Of a stretch of 64,000 nucleotides of DNA, positions 49,204 through 58,257 are shown one piece after another; positions within the stretch are counted from its first letter, which is position 1; each line of letters starts with the position of its first letter. Source of the stretch: CAVQND01 sp964653485 (lineage in GTDB: Bacteria > Verrucomicrobiota > Verrucomicrobiia > Limisphaerales > UBA8199); assembly GCA_964653485.1 (NCBI GenBank), contig CAZZFF010000007.1, positions 1 through 64,000 of the forward strand, in the 5' to 3' direction. The position numbers and the translations under genes were made by a program. Below the pieces are notes generated by a model, which did no database searches, was not told the origin of the DNA, and worked only from the letters and a program-made list of their open reading frames with translations.

Positions 49204-50499
49204 TCAACGGGTGCGGTCAGCGCCGTTTGCCTTGCGAAACAGTTCCAACTGGTCTTCCGGAATCTTGCGGGCTTCGTCCAGGTCGGGGGTCAGTTGGCTG
49301 AGACGCAGCAATTCGCCGGCGGTGAAGAGGTTATCTCGGATCGCGCTTCGGCCGGCGGCATCGGCGCGGCCAATGAGGGTCTCGCCATTTCTGTTGCTGA
49401 CTGCCAAGATGTTCTCGTCGGAGATGGACTTGTCATCCAACAAATCCGGGCTGTGGCTGGTCACCACAACCTGGGTGTTGCGGGCGGCGGTGGCCAGACC
49501 GTCGCGCAGCACACCGGCGGCTCCAGGATGCAAGGCGAGCTCGGGTTCCTCGATGCCGACCAGGGGCACCTTCTTGCGGGTGCCGCTGTTGGAGGATTGG
49601 AGGAGAGCGGTGAGGACGCCCAGGGCGCGCAAGGTTCCGTCAGACATATTCTCGGCCAGGAACCGCCAGGGGGCCTCACCTTCACCGACCTTCTGGCGGA
49701 ACTCCAAGGTCTCCTTCTTGCCGATGTGCTTGGCCGAGACGTCCACGACGCCGGGCACCACTCTGGAGAGCAATTCCACGAGCCTTGCCTTTGCAGGAGG
49801 ACTTTCCACGCTGATGAGGTTCAGGACGCTGGCGAGGTTGCTGCCGTCGCGCAGAAGGACTTCGCCGGTATCCGGCGGCTGCAAGTCCCGGATTGCGTCA
49901 GGGTTGAGATTGTAAAAGCCCATGCGCGTCAGAGATTGAAAGAGGGGGCGGAATTCGGGCAGGCTGGAAGCGGCCACCAGAAAGAGCCGGTCATCAGCGG
50001 CGGGGGGGAGCGGTTTGGGATTGGAATCATCGAGCCGGCCCGAATTGACGACGTAGAACTTGTCCTGCTGAAGTGCTCCCTGGGCGAAGACGTGGCACTC
50101 TTCCCTTTGGACCTCGAAGCCGCCCTTGGGTTTGGCGCCGACCCGAAAGGCATAGTGACCGAAGGTCGCGTCCGGCAATGCAAACTCCAGACGGATTCCG
50201 AAGTGAGTCGGATGGCCGGAGGACCGCCGCCGGACCTCGTTGATGCCGCCTCGCTCGCGCAGGCCGTGGTCCAGCGAACTATTGAGCGACTCGCTGACGA
50301 GGCGGAGCGCATCGAGAAAGTTGCTCTTGCCGGAACCGTTTGGGCCGACCAGGAAGATCAGCGACCGCAATTCAACCGAGCAGGAGGCGATGCTCTTGTA
50401 GTTCTTGAGCACAACGCGGGTTATGAGCACCGGTCCATTCACTGCTGGCGTTATAGCACTCACGGGCGCCGGCTTCCATGCCAAATTCTTGGGGGCCAT
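49204..50499 (-). CDS. AAA-family ATPase (AAA_21/OLD-like, no nuclease domain)
   Basis: A 431-residue SMC/ABC-type ATPase: Walker A GPNGSGKSNFLDAL (residues 52-65), a LAENMSDGTLRALGVLTALL signature, Walker B LVGIEEPELALHPG and the His-loop VVVTSHSPDLLDD. This is the stand-alone ATP-binding module seen in many anti-phage or DNA-repair systems; no TOPRIM, HNH or effector domain is attached, and no partner is evident. It begins six bases after the ribH stop with a GAGGGG ribosome site in reach, so it is carried in the riboflavin transcript. A GTG at 50430 is an alternative start directly before the conserved VLITRVVLKNYKS. Confidence 0.85.
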   Translation of the reverse strand: MAPKNLAWKPAPVSAITPAVNGPVLITRVVLKNYKSIASCSVELRSLIFLVGPNGSGKSNFLDALRLVSESLNSSLDHGLRERGGINEVRRRSSGHPTHFGIRLEFALPDATFGHYAFRVGAKPKGGFEVQREECHVFAQGALQQDKFYVVNSGRLDDSNPKPLPPAADDRLFLVAASSLPEFRPLFQSLTRMGFYNLNPDAIRDLQPPDTGEVLLRDGSNLASVLNLISVESPPAKARLVELLSRVVPGVVDVSAKHIGKKETLEFRQKVGEGEAPWRFLAENMSDGTLRALGVLTALLQSSNSGTRKKVPLVGIEEPELALHPGAAGVLRDGLATAARNTQVVVTSHSPDLLDDKSISDENILAVSNRNGETLIGRADAAGRSAIRDNLFTAGELLRLSQLTPDLDEARKIPEDQLELFRKANGADRTR

Positions 50500-50505
50500 C
50501 CGCTG

Positions 50506-51027
50506 CTAGCGACCCCTCGCGCGTGGGAGTATGCGGGCCATGGCCAGGGCGGTCTGGGCGGCTTCGGCGCCGCGATTATGCGTCTTGCTCAGGCAACGGG
50601 CGCGGGCCTGGTCTTCATTCTCCAGGAGCAGGACTTCGTGGACGACGGGGACGAGGTATCGGAGTTGAATTTGCATCAGGGCCTGGGTGACGGCTTCGCC
50701 GATAAGGGCGGCGTGGTCGGTTTCGCCGCGCAGGATGACACCGAGGCAAACAATGGCGGACGGGGGTGAGTGACGCGCCAGGGGCGAGGCGCCGGGTCCG
50801 GCAGGGGAGGCCCCCGAGGCCTCGCTGGCCAGGCGGGCGGCCACGATCGGGATTTCATAAGCGCCGGGCACGCGGAGGACCTGGACTTGCCTTGCGCCGG
50901 CGCGCTTGAGCTCCGCCTTGGCCGCCCGAACCATGGCGTTGACGTAGCGGGCGTTGTAGAGGGATGCCACGATGGCGAATGAGGCATCGCGGGCCTGAAA
51001 GGACTTGGGTTGGACTGGGGTGAGCAT
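50506..51027 (-). CDS. ribH: 6,7-dimethyl-8-ribityllumazine synthase
   Basis: A 173-residue lumazine synthase: FAIVASLYNARYVNAMVRAA, VLRVPGAYEIPIVAARLA, CLGVILRGETDHAALIGEAV and NRGAEAAQTALAMA. It joins 5-amino-6-ribitylamino-uracil and dihydroxybutanone phosphate, the penultimate step to riboflavin. An insert of about 16 Ala/Ser/Pro-rich residues sits before the CLGVI strand. It starts five bases after ribBA. The substrate-binding His in the HDAALIGE-type motif (here DHAALIGE) is present. Confidence 0.95.
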   Translation of the reverse strand: MLTPVQPKSFQARDASFAIVASLYNARYVNAMVRAAKAELKRAGARQVQVLRVPGAYEIPIVAARLASEASGASPAGPGASPLARHSPPSAIVCLGVILRGETDHAALIGEAVTQALMQIQLRYLVPVVHEVLLLENEDQARARCLSKTHNRGAEAAQTALAMARILPRARGR

Positions 51028-51032
51028 AGACC

Positions 51033-52238
51033 CTAAAGAAGGTGCCCGAGTTTGTCCCGCTTGGTTCGCAGGTAGCGGGCGTTATAGGGATTGGGCTTTA
51101 TCCTTATGGGCACTTGCTCGACGATCTTGAGGCCGTAGCCTTCGAGGCCGACCACCTTGCGGGGGTTGTTGGTGAGCAGACGGATGTTTTTCAGGCCGAG
51201 GTCGGTCATGATTTGAGCGCCCAGGCCGTATTCCCGCAAGTCCATGTCGAAGCCGAGCTTCTGGTTGGCCTCCACCGTGTCGTAGCCCTGCTCCTGGAGC
51301 TTGTAGGCCTTTATTTTGGCGGCCAGCCCGATGCCGCGTCCTTCCTGGCGCATATAGACGATGACGCCGCAGCCGGCGGCGGCGACCTGGCGCATGGCCT
51401 GCCGGAGCTGGGGACCGCAGTCGCAGCGGCGCGAGCCGAACACGTCGCCGGTGAGGCATTCGCTGTGGACGCGGACAAGCACATTTTTCTTCCCGGCGAC
51501 CTTGCCGCAGACCAAGGCGAGGTGATGGAGCCCGTCGGTCTTGGATTGATACAGATAGAGATCGAAGTCGCCGTACTCGGTCGGGAGCTTGACCATCTCG
51601 ATGCGCTCGACCAGCTTTTCGCGGGTGCGGCGGAAGTGGATGAGGTCGGAGATGGTGCAGATTTTGAGCCGATGCTTCCGGGCGAAGCGGATCAGCTCGG
51701 GCAGGCGGGCCATGGAGCCGTCGTCGCTCATGATTTCGCAGATGACGCCCACCGGCCGGCAACCGGCCAGATGGACCAGGTCGACGGCCGCCTCCGTGTG
51801 GCCGGCGCGTTGCAGGACGCCCCCGGGCCGGGCGCGAAGCGGGAACACGTGGCCCGGCTGGATGAGGTCCTCCGCGACAGCCCTCGGATCGGCCAGGACG
51901 CGGAGCGTCTTGGCGCGGTCGGCGGCGCTGATGCCCGTCGTGATGCCTCGCGCGGCATCCACGCTCACCTGGAAGTCGGTCTTGAAGGTCTCGCGGTTGT
52001 CGTGGGTCATCCGCTCGATGCCAAACTGGCGGAGGCGGTCGGAGGTCGTAGGGGCGCAGATGAGGCCGCGTCCGAGCTTGACCATGAAATTGACCGCCTC
52101 CGGGGTGACGAATTGGGCGGCCATGATGAGGTCGCCCTCGTTCTCACGACCGGGGTCGTCCACGACAATCACCATCTTGCCCTTCTGCAAGCAGGCGACG
52201 ACAGACTGGATTGAATCGAACTGTTGGGCCATAAACAT
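51033..52238 (-). CDS. ribBA: Bifunctional 3,4-DHBP synthase/GTP cyclohydrolase II
   Basis: A 401-residue RibBA. The N-terminal RibB half has VVDDPGRENEGDLIMAAQFV and GHVFPLRARPGGVLQRAGHT; the C-terminal RibA half has the zinc cysteines in ECLTGDVFGSRRCDCGPQL and YMRQEGRGIGLAAKIKAYKL plus the GTP-binding DLREYGLGAQIMTDLG. It starts both branches of riboflavin synthesis from ribulose 5-phosphate and GTP. The first ATG (52238) and a second at 52232 are both possible. No FMN riboswitch is recognisable in the short (61-bp) gap upstream. Confidence 0.96.
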   Translation of the reverse strand: MFMAQQFDSIQSVVACLQKGKMVIVVDDPGRENEGDLIMAAQFVTPEAVNFMVKLGRGLICAPTTSDRLRQFGIERMTHDNRETFKTDFQVSVDAARGITTGISAADRAKTLRVLADPRAVAEDLIQPGHVFPLRARPGGVLQRAGHTEAAVDLVHLAGCRPVGVICEIMSDDGSMARLPELIRFARKHRLKICTISDLIHFRRTREKLVERIEMVKLPTEYGDFDLYLYQSKTDGLHHLALVCGKVAGKKNVLVRVHSECLTGDVFGSRRCDCGPQLRQAMRQVAAAGCGVIVYMRQEGRGIGLAAKIKAYKLQEQGYDTVEANQKLGFDMDLREYGLGAQIMTDLGLKNIRLLTNNPRKVVGLEGYGLKIVEQVPIRIKPNPYNARYLRTKRDKLGHLL

Positions 52239-52299
52239 ATAATCCGGCCAGTATCGTAGTGTCCCTGCTCCTGGATGGCGATATATTTGTCCGGGGCGG

Positions 52300-53640
52300 C
52301 TATCCGCGGAGGAATAACAGCCAGATGAGCAGGAGCATCGGCCCCATGCAGGGAAGGCTATACTTCAGAATGAACCCCAGGAACCCCGGCACGCGGATGT
52401 GCCGCTCTTCCGCGATGGCCTTGACCATGAAATTGGGACCGTTGCCGATGTAGGTGTTGGCCCCGAAGAAGACCGCTCCGAGGCTGATGGCCAGGAGATA
52501 GGCGCTCCTGTGGCTTTGGAGCAGGGCTTGCGCCGGGTTCGCGGCTTCGGGGGGGACAAACAGGCCGAAAGCAGCGTGGAGAAAGCTGAGGTAGGTCGGG
52601 GCGTTGTCCAGGAAACTGGACAGCGTGCCGCTGGCCCAGTAGAAGAGAGCCGGGGTGGGCTGGCCGAAGCGCCCCGCGTGTGTCTGGAGCCAATCCAGGG
52701 CGGGTATCATGGTCACGAAGATGCCGGCGAACAGGATGGCGACCTCCCGGAGCGGGTGAAAGTCGAAGTGGTTGGCCTTGTGGACGGTCTTTGCGGTTGT
52801 AAAGAACGAGGCCGCCGCGGCGGCGGCCATCACCGATTCACGCAGGCAGATCGGGCGGTTGATGAACACCCCGCCCAAAATGACCAGCAGCCAAAAGACG
52901 TTGCCAAGGCCCTCGAAGCTCCATCCGCTCGCCGGGGCGTCTTCTTTGAACCCCGCTTCGGACGTAGTCCGGCGGTAATTGAGAGTGTCGAGAGCGAAAA
53001 ACAGGGCCAGGAGGAAGCCCACCGCCACGGCCCACATAGGCCAGCAGCGCCGCGCTACCCACCAGAAGGGAATCCCCTCCAGGTATCCAAGGAACAGCGG
53101 CGGGTCCCCGATCGGCGTCAGACACCCGCCCACGTTCGAGACAACGAAGATGAAAAACACGATATGGTGTGCCGTGGCGCGGCCTCGGTTCATCTGTATC
53201 CAGGGCCGGATGAGGAGCATCGAGGCCCCCGTCGTGCCGAGGACGTTGGACAGAAGGGCGCCGAGAAGGAGGAACAGGGTGTTCGCCCCTGGCGTGGCTC
53301 TGGCTCCCAGGGTGAGGCGAATGCCGCCCGTGACAACGAAGAGCGAGCCGATCAGCACTATGAGGCTGAGATACTCTTGTCCGGTTTCCAAGAGGCGCTC
53401 CGAGGCGTGCAAAACCAGGAGGTAATAGCCCGCCGTGATGGCCGCCAGCCCGGCGGTGATTTTGGGATAATGCCTGGCCCACCCGGCGGGCCGAAGCAGG
53501 GGCGCAACCGCGATGACTCCCAGCAACAGCCCGAAAGGGAGGACCATCCACGGGTTCGGTTCTATGGCTTGGCGGCCCACCTGACCCAGACTACCGGCCC
53601 CCTCCCGAGCGTCAAATAGATTTGGACCGGAGGTCAACAC
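52300..53640 (-). CDS. Sodium:proton antiporter-like (ion transporter superfamily) protein
   Basis: From the GTG at 53640 the protein has 446 residues and ten or more membrane helices. Motifs include IVLIGSLFVVTGGIRLTLG, LLSNVLGTTGASMLLIRP, NVGGCLTPIGDPPLFLGYLE and GTLSSFLDNAPTYLSFLHAA, which fit the ArsB/NhaD ion transporter superfamily. The transported ion is not proved; a Na+/H+ antiporter is the common annotation. GTG 53640 has an AGGGGAA site about 10 bp upstream and directly precedes conserved sequence. The ORF continues past that GTG into the divergent small gene. Confidence 0.85.
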   Translation of the reverse strand: MLTSGPNLFDAREGAGSLGQVGRQAIEPNPWMVLPFGLLLGVIAVAPLLRPAGWARHYPKITAGLAAITAGYYLLVLHASERLLETGQEYLSLIVLIGSLFVVTGGIRLTLGARATPGANTLFLLLGALLSNVLGTTGASMLLIRPWIQMNRGRATAHHIVFFIFVVSNVGGCLTPIGDPPLFLGYLEGIPFWWVARRCWPMWAVAVGFLLALFFALDTLNYRRTTSEAGFKEDAPASGWSFEGLGNVFWLLVILGGVFINRPICLRESVMAAAAAASFFTTAKTVHKANHFDFHPLREVAILFAGIFVTMIPALDWLQTHAGRFGQPTPALFYWASGTLSSFLDNAPTYLSFLHAAFGLFVPPEAANPAQALLQSHRSAYLLAISLGAVFFGANTYIGNGPNFMVKAIAEERHIRVPGFLGFILKYSLPCMGPMLLLIWLLFLRG

Positions 53641-53664
53641 CCCATTCCCCTGCGGGAGCCCTTG

Positions 53665-53958
53665 ATGGCAGATTGCCTCGCGATGAAAGTGCTGCTGCGC
53701 CATTCGCGAAGCCGTCTTTACTACCTGGCCAATGATCGCTGGGTGGCCTTTCCCGCCAAGGCGCTCGATTTTGGAGATGTGGACTTGGCGATCGCAACGG
53801 CGATGCGCGAACGGCTGCCCGATATGGAGGTTGTTCTGAGCTTTGATTGTCCCCCCGGCGAATTGCGCCTGCCGGTCGCGGCAAAGGTTGCCTCCCCGGA
53901 AGCCGCGAGCGCCGTGTCGGAGAATACCCCACCCGTCGTTATCTGCCGCACAGAGTAG
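53665..53958 (+). CDS. Small hypothetical protein
   Basis: A 97-residue soluble protein: VLLRHSRSRLYYLANDRWVA and FGDVDLAIATAMRERLPDME, then an Ala-rich tail. The pattern resembles short verrucomicrobial hypothetical proteins; the function is unknown. The ATG at 53665 follows a GGGAG ribosome site by about 8 bases; an ATG at 53683 is possible. It is divergent from the antiporter gene, whose GTG start is 24 bp away. Confidence 0.6.
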   Translation: MADCLAMKVLLRHSRSRLYYLANDRWVAFPAKALDFGDVDLAIATAMRERLPDMEVVLSFDCPPGELRLPVAAKVASPEAASAVSENTPPVVICRTE

Positions 53959-54015
53959 GGCCCGCCCCCGCGATTCGCCGCGGAGCGCGTTCTGGGGCGG
54001 GTGTTGATGGTCCGG

Positions 54016-56106
54016 TCAATTCGCACGCGCCAGAGCCGCCGGCTGGAGCAGCGCCCTGGCTTGGTCCACGGTCGCGGCGGGGTAAACCCCGGGGTGGTTC
54101 AAGATGATGCGGGCGCGGAGTTCGGGATCGTGTTCAAGGGCGTTGGTGAGCATGCTGCGGTTCTTGACGCGGTAAAAAAGGAGGAACTCGGGAATGCGCC
54201 GGGCTTGGAAGCCGCGTTCGGCGCAGCCCAGCCAGAAGTCCCAATCCTCATAACCCAAGGTCATGTTGGTGTTGTATCCGCCGACAGCCTTCCAGGCTTC
54301 ACGCCGGTAAAGGGCGCAATAGCTCAAGAGGTTGTGTTGGCAGAGGTTGGCCAGAGTGAAGCGGCCGGCAAAGACACGGGCATTCACGGCGCCGAAATGG
54401 AGGGTGTCGGTATAGGCAATCGCCAATTCCGGGCACGCATCGAGCAGGGCGGTCGTTTTGGCCAACATCGCCGGATGGAGCTTGTCGTCGGCATCGAGCG
54501 GCAGAACATACTTTCCCCGTGCGGCGGTAATGCCGGCGTTGCGGGCGTCCGAGAGGCCGCCGTTGGGCTTTTCGAGGCAGCGAATCAAACGTCCGGGCCA
54601 GCGCGCCGCCAGGTCCCGGCAGACGGCCGAGGTGGCATCCGGGCTGCCGTCATTGACCACAATGACCTCCCAGTCGGTGAAGGTCTGTTCGACGACGCTT
54701 TGGACCGCATCGGGCAGGAACTGGGCCTGGTTGTAGCAAGGAACAACGACGGACACCCTCGGACCCCCGCCGTTGAGGCGTTCCAGGCGCCGGAGCAGGG
54801 CGGCGAGGTTGGCGCGGGCAGCCTGGTGCCCGGGGTGCGCCGTCACCGCGCGCTCCAGATCGCCGCGCGCGGAGGTCAAATCGCCGAGTTGGAAATGGAC
54901 GAAGCTGCGGCTGACGAGCAGATCGGCCTGATCGGGGCAGAGCGCGAGGGCCTGGTCCAGTTCCGGTAGGGCGGCCGCGTAGTCGCGCCGGTGCAGCGCG
55001 GCCTCGATGGACGCGACGAGCCGGACCAACTCCGCCTCGACCCGGCTGGTTTGGGCAGCCCGCGCGCTGCCGCCGGCTGAGACCGGTGCTTCGGGGGCGG
55101 GATTCGCTGCTATGGCGTTGCCCTGGGCAAGGGCCGGGCCAGGCGCAGAGATGGCTCCCTGGTTTGCTTGCGGCCGGGGACGGGCGCGTCGCCGGTAGCA
55201 ATCCATAATCATCCACTTGGGCGTGCCGTCGATGAAGCCGGGGCCTTGGCACCAGTCACAATGGCGTCCCTCGATCCGCCGCAGAACGGCTGCGGCGCCG
55301 GGGCTTGCCAGGATGTCATCGAGGGATGTCTCGTTGATGTTGCCCAGGCGCAAGGCCGGATGGTAGGTCTCGCAGGGATAGACCTCGCCATCGGGTCGGA
55401 CGACCAGTATTTCCTTGATGGCGGGGCAATCGAAATAATCGGGCAACCGCTCGATATGGCTCAGGCACGCGGCCTGCTCCTGGGTCCAGGGTGAGAGCGG
55501 GGCGGCCTCGTTGTGATACCGCGGGGAATGCCGGACCCAGGAAAGACCCAAGCCGCAACCATGGTCCTTGGCGAGTTGCGCTACGAAAGGCAGGTCGTTG
55601 ATGGTCTCAGGCATGGCGGAGAACGCCAGGTTCGTGGGGACGCCCTGTTCCCGGAGCTTTTTCATCAGGGACACGGCCCGCTTCCAGAAGCCGCTCTCTC
55701 CCCGAGTCCGGTCGTGGGCGGCCTCAGTGCCATTGATGGAGATGTCCACCGTCACCGGGCAGCCCAGTTCCCGGATCGCGAGGACCCGTTCGAGGATTCT
55801 CCCAGCCTGAATTCCGTTTGTCGCCCCGCATAGCGCCGCCATGGGCAGCCGCCGGCGCAGCAGCCGAGCTATCTCGATGATCTTGTCCGTCAGATAGGGT
55901 TCTCCGCCCGTGACGTAGCAACTCTTCAAGCCGCCCAGGGCCTTGGCCTGGAGGAGCCGGTCTATGGCTTCGAGCGAAAGCTCCGGGCCGTTCTTCTCCT
56001 TCCAAATCCCGCAATAAACGCACTTGCTGTTACAAAGCCGGGTGTAATCAAGAATGAGATCGGTCAGCCCGCGCGGCGCGGGCGACACATCATCAGGGCA
56101 TTGCAT
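54016..56106 (-). CDS. Fusion: radical SAM (SPASM-like) - TPR - family 2 glycosyltransferase
   Basis: One 696-residue frame without gaps. Residues 1-305 are a radical SAM enzyme: Cys cluster RLCNSKCVYCGIW (C25, C29, C32), VTGGEPYLTDKIIEIA, and auxiliary cysteines in YPCETYHPALRLGNINE and HCDWCQG typical of SPASM/twitch sites. A Pro/Ala-rich linker (about 306-355) leads to TPR-like helices (LPELDQALALCPDQADLLVS). From about 450 it is a GT2 enzyme: VSVVVPCYNQAQFLPDAVQS, VIVVNDGSPDATS, LDADDKLHP (DxD, about 538-541) and GYEDWDFWLG. ATG 56106 is chosen over TTG 56118. The acceptor and radical reaction are unknown. Confidence 0.88.
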   Translation of the reverse strand: MQCPDDVSPAPRGLTDLILDYTRLCNSKCVYCGIWKEKNGPELSLEAIDRLLQAKALGGLKSCYVTGGEPYLTDKIIEIARLLRRRLPMAALCGATNGIQAGRILERVLAIRELGCPVTVDISINGTEAAHDRTRGESGFWKRAVSLMKKLREQGVPTNLAFSAMPETINDLPFVAQLAKDHGCGLGLSWVRHSPRYHNEAAPLSPWTQEQAACLSHIERLPDYFDCPAIKEILVVRPDGEVYPCETYHPALRLGNINETSLDDILASPGAAAVLRRIEGRHCDWCQGPGFIDGTPKWMIMDCYRRRARPRPQANQGAISAPGPALAQGNAIAANPAPEAPVSAGGSARAAQTSRVEAELVRLVASIEAALHRRDYAAALPELDQALALCPDQADLLVSRSFVHFQLGDLTSARGDLERAVTAHPGHQAARANLAALLRRLERLNGGGPRVSVVVPCYNQAQFLPDAVQSVVEQTFTDWEVIVVNDGSPDATSAVCRDLAARWPGRLIRCLEKPNGGLSDARNAGITAARGKYVLPLDADDKLHPAMLAKTTALLDACPELAIAYTDTLHFGAVNARVFAGRFTLANLCQHNLLSYCALYRREAWKAVGGYNTNMTLGYEDWDFWLGCAERGFQARRIPEFLLFYRVKNRSMLTNALEHDPELRARIILNHPGVYPAATVDQARALLQPAALARAN

Positions 56107-56475
56107 ATAGCGATTCAAACGGGTTGGCTAAGACCCGGTTGTGATCCGAGCAGGATGCGTGCCGTGAGGTTGGGCGGGCGAAAGTCCAGAAATCTCCGCC
56201 ATGGATGCAAGGTTCCCCCTTGGAGGGGGTCAGTTTTTGCCGCCCTCGGCTAAAGGCGCGAGACAAGAAAGTAACCGCCTTGTCGAGAGACCGGGGGACC
56301 GCAGGCCACTCAACCCCGTTTCCCTGCTCAGCGGTTGCAAACACCGGGCTTTGGGTTAGTGTCAGACTGAATTCAGCGTCGCCCTGGCCTCTCCAGGGGG
56401 GAGAGACGAGGGTTGTTCCAAGGCGGTTACAAACCCCACGCGTCGGGACAATTCGATGGTATCGCGGCAGACAGA
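56107..56475. other. Divergent intergenic region upstream of a histidine kinase
   Basis: A 369-bp region between the fusion gene and the histidine kinase. It contains a hairpin CCCCC-TTGGA-GGGGG at 56215-56229 followed by TCAGTTTTTG (56230-56239), which looks like a rho-independent terminator on the plus strand though no plus-strand gene precedes it, and a CCCTGG-CCTCT-CCAGGG hairpin at 56382-56398. I see no known riboswitch. Promoters for both genes probably lie here. Confidence 0.45.
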
Positions 56476-57750
56476 ATGAACAGCAACCAGACCGGCCAGG
56501 ACAGCGAGCAAAGATACCAGCGGCTGCTGGCCGCCGTGACGGACTATGTCTTTTCGGTCACCGTTGATGAGGGCCGGCCGGTAGCGACTTCCCATGGGCC
56601 GGGCTGCGAGGCGGTCACGGGGTTTACACAGGCCGAGTTCGATGCGGACCCTTTTCTCTGGTTCCACATGGTTTACGGGGAAGATCGTCCCGCGGTGACC
56701 GCCCGGGCCGAGCAAATACTTCGCGGCGAGGCCCCTCCGGCGCTGGAGCATCGCATCGTCCGCAAGGACGGGAGCATCCGCTGGATACGGAACACCGCCG
56801 TTCCGCGCAAGGACGCGGGGGGACGGGTGGTGATGTATGACGGCCTGGTCTCGGACATCACGGATCGCAAGCGGGCGGAAGATGAGCTGAGGAAGGCTTA
56901 CGGGGAGTTGACCCGGCACCAGAAGGAGTTGGACCTGGCGCTGCAGGAGCTCGAAGCCTCGAACGAAGAGTTGAAGGCGGCCCAGTTGCAGTTGATACAG
57001 GCGGCAAAGCTGGAATCGGTCGGGACCTTGGCGGCCGGAGTGGCCCACGAGGTCAAGAACCCGCTCCAAACGATTCTCATGGGCCTGGACTATCTCCACA
57101 ACAATCTCCCGGCCTCGAACGGGAACATGAAACAGGTGCTGGGGGACATGCGCGACGCCGTCACCCGCGCCAACGCGATCATCCAGGAGTTGCTTCAACT
57201 GTCGGCGCAGAGGGAGTTCGAGTTGAAACGGGAGGACCTGAACCTGCTGCTGGAGCGCGCGCTTTCGCTGCTCAACAACGAATTCATCGCCTCGCGCATC
57301 AAGGTGGTCAAAAGGCTGGGCGCCAAACTGCCCGCCGTTAGGATCGACCGCGGCAAAATGGAGCAGGTGTTCATCAACCTCTTTATCAACGCCGTTCAGG
57401 CCATGTCCACGGGAGGCGTCCTCACCGTTGCCACCGCTGTTGGGAAGTTCAGCGGGGACCTCGACGTGGCGCCGGTTGCCTGCCCGCAATTCCATCGCGG
57501 CGATCCTGTGGTCATCGCCGAGGTCCAGGACACCGGCACCGGGATAGCCAAGGAGCACCTGCCGAGGATCTTCGACCCGTTCTTTACGACAAAGCCCGTC
57601 GGGGTCGGCGTCGGGCTTGGCCTGTCCGTGGTCAAAAAGATAGTGGACTTCCACTGCGGAGCCATCGGCATCAAGAACGCCTCCGGGGGCGGAGTGCTGG
57701 CAACGGTGGTCTTGAAGGCCGAACCAGATGACCCTCCAGACTCACCGTAA
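56476..57750 (+). CDS. PAS-domain sensor histidine kinase
   Basis: A 424-residue soluble kinase. A PAS fold occupies residues 8-135 (RLLAAVTDYVFSVTVDEGRP, HRIVRKDGSIRWIRNTAVPR), then a coiled-coil linker (ELDLALQELEASNEELKAAQ), a HisKA domain with H-box AGVAHEVKNPLQTI (H191) and HATPase motifs NLFINAVQAMS, DTGTGIAKE, FDPFFTTKPVG and GLGLSVV. The ligand is unknown. ATG 56476 is at the start of the conserved region; an ORF start at 56413 is upstream. A receiver-only protein follows 73 bp later, its likely partner. Confidence 0.92.
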   Translation: MNSNQTGQDSEQRYQRLLAAVTDYVFSVTVDEGRPVATSHGPGCEAVTGFTQAEFDADPFLWFHMVYGEDRPAVTARAEQILRGEAPPALEHRIVRKDGSIRWIRNTAVPRKDAGGRVVMYDGLVSDITDRKRAEDELRKAYGELTRHQKELDLALQELEASNEELKAAQLQLIQAAKLESVGTLAAGVAHEVKNPLQTILMGLDYLHNNLPASNGNMKQVLGDMRDAVTRANAIIQELLQLSAQREFELKREDLNLLLERALSLLNNEFIASRIKVVKRLGAKLPAVRIDRGKMEQVFINLFINAVQAMSTGGVLTVATAVGKFSGDLDVAPVACPQFHRGDPVVIAEVQDTGTGIAKEHLPRIFDPFFTTKPVGVGVGLGLSVVKKIVDFHCGAIGIKNASGGGVLATVVLKAEPDDPPDSP

Positions 57751-57823
57751 CGGCGCCGCACGGCAAAGCCCCGAACAGGGAAGGGGAGCGGCCAAGGGCG
57801 GATGCCAATGAGCATGGCTTTTT

Positions 57824-58204
57824 ATGGAAAACAAAAAGAAACGCATCCTGGTCATCGATGACCAGCCGGACATTACCCGCATGTTGAAGCTCAACCTCGA
57901 ACAGACCAACGACTACGAGGTGCGCATGGAAAACATCTCGAGCCGGGCGCTGGCGACGGCGGAGGAGTTTTGCCCCGACTTGATCCTGCTGGATGTCATC
58001 ATGCCGGGCATCGACGGCGGCAGCCTCGCCGGGAATCTTCGCGCCCACCCGAAGTTGAAGACCGTGCCCATCGTCTTCCTCACCGCGGCCGCCACCAAAG
58101 AAGAGGTCTCGATGCGCGGCGGCATCATCGGAGGGTCGCCCTTCCTGGCCAAGCCGGTCGACCTGGCGGAGGTGGTCCGCTGCCTGAAAAAAGTCCTCGG
58201 CTGA
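57824..58204 (+). CDS. Receiver-only response regulator
   Basis: A 126-residue CheY-like receiver: acidic D12/D13 (VIDDQPD), phosphoacceptor D57 (LILLDVIMPG), the conserved Thr in VFLTAAA and K110 in FLAKPV. No output domain. It is the probable phosphorelay partner of the histidine kinase immediately upstream on the same strand. A receiver without an output domain would act by protein contact or pass phosphate to another protein. The target is unknown. Confidence 0.93.
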   Translation: MENKKKRILVIDDQPDITRMLKLNLEQTNDYEVRMENISSRALATAEEFCPDLILLDVIMPGIDGGSLAGNLRAHPKLKTVPIVFLTAAATKEEVSMRGGIIGGSPFLAKPVDLAEVVRCLKKVLG

Positions 58205-58257
58205 TGGGGTAAGCGACAATGATTTGCGGAATTACGATTCCTGTTGAATAGTGTCTC

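Noticed and set aside
51027..51033. FMN riboswitch near the riboflavin genes
   Set aside because: No space between ribBA and ribH, and the 61 bp before ribBA shows no conserved riboswitch sequence.
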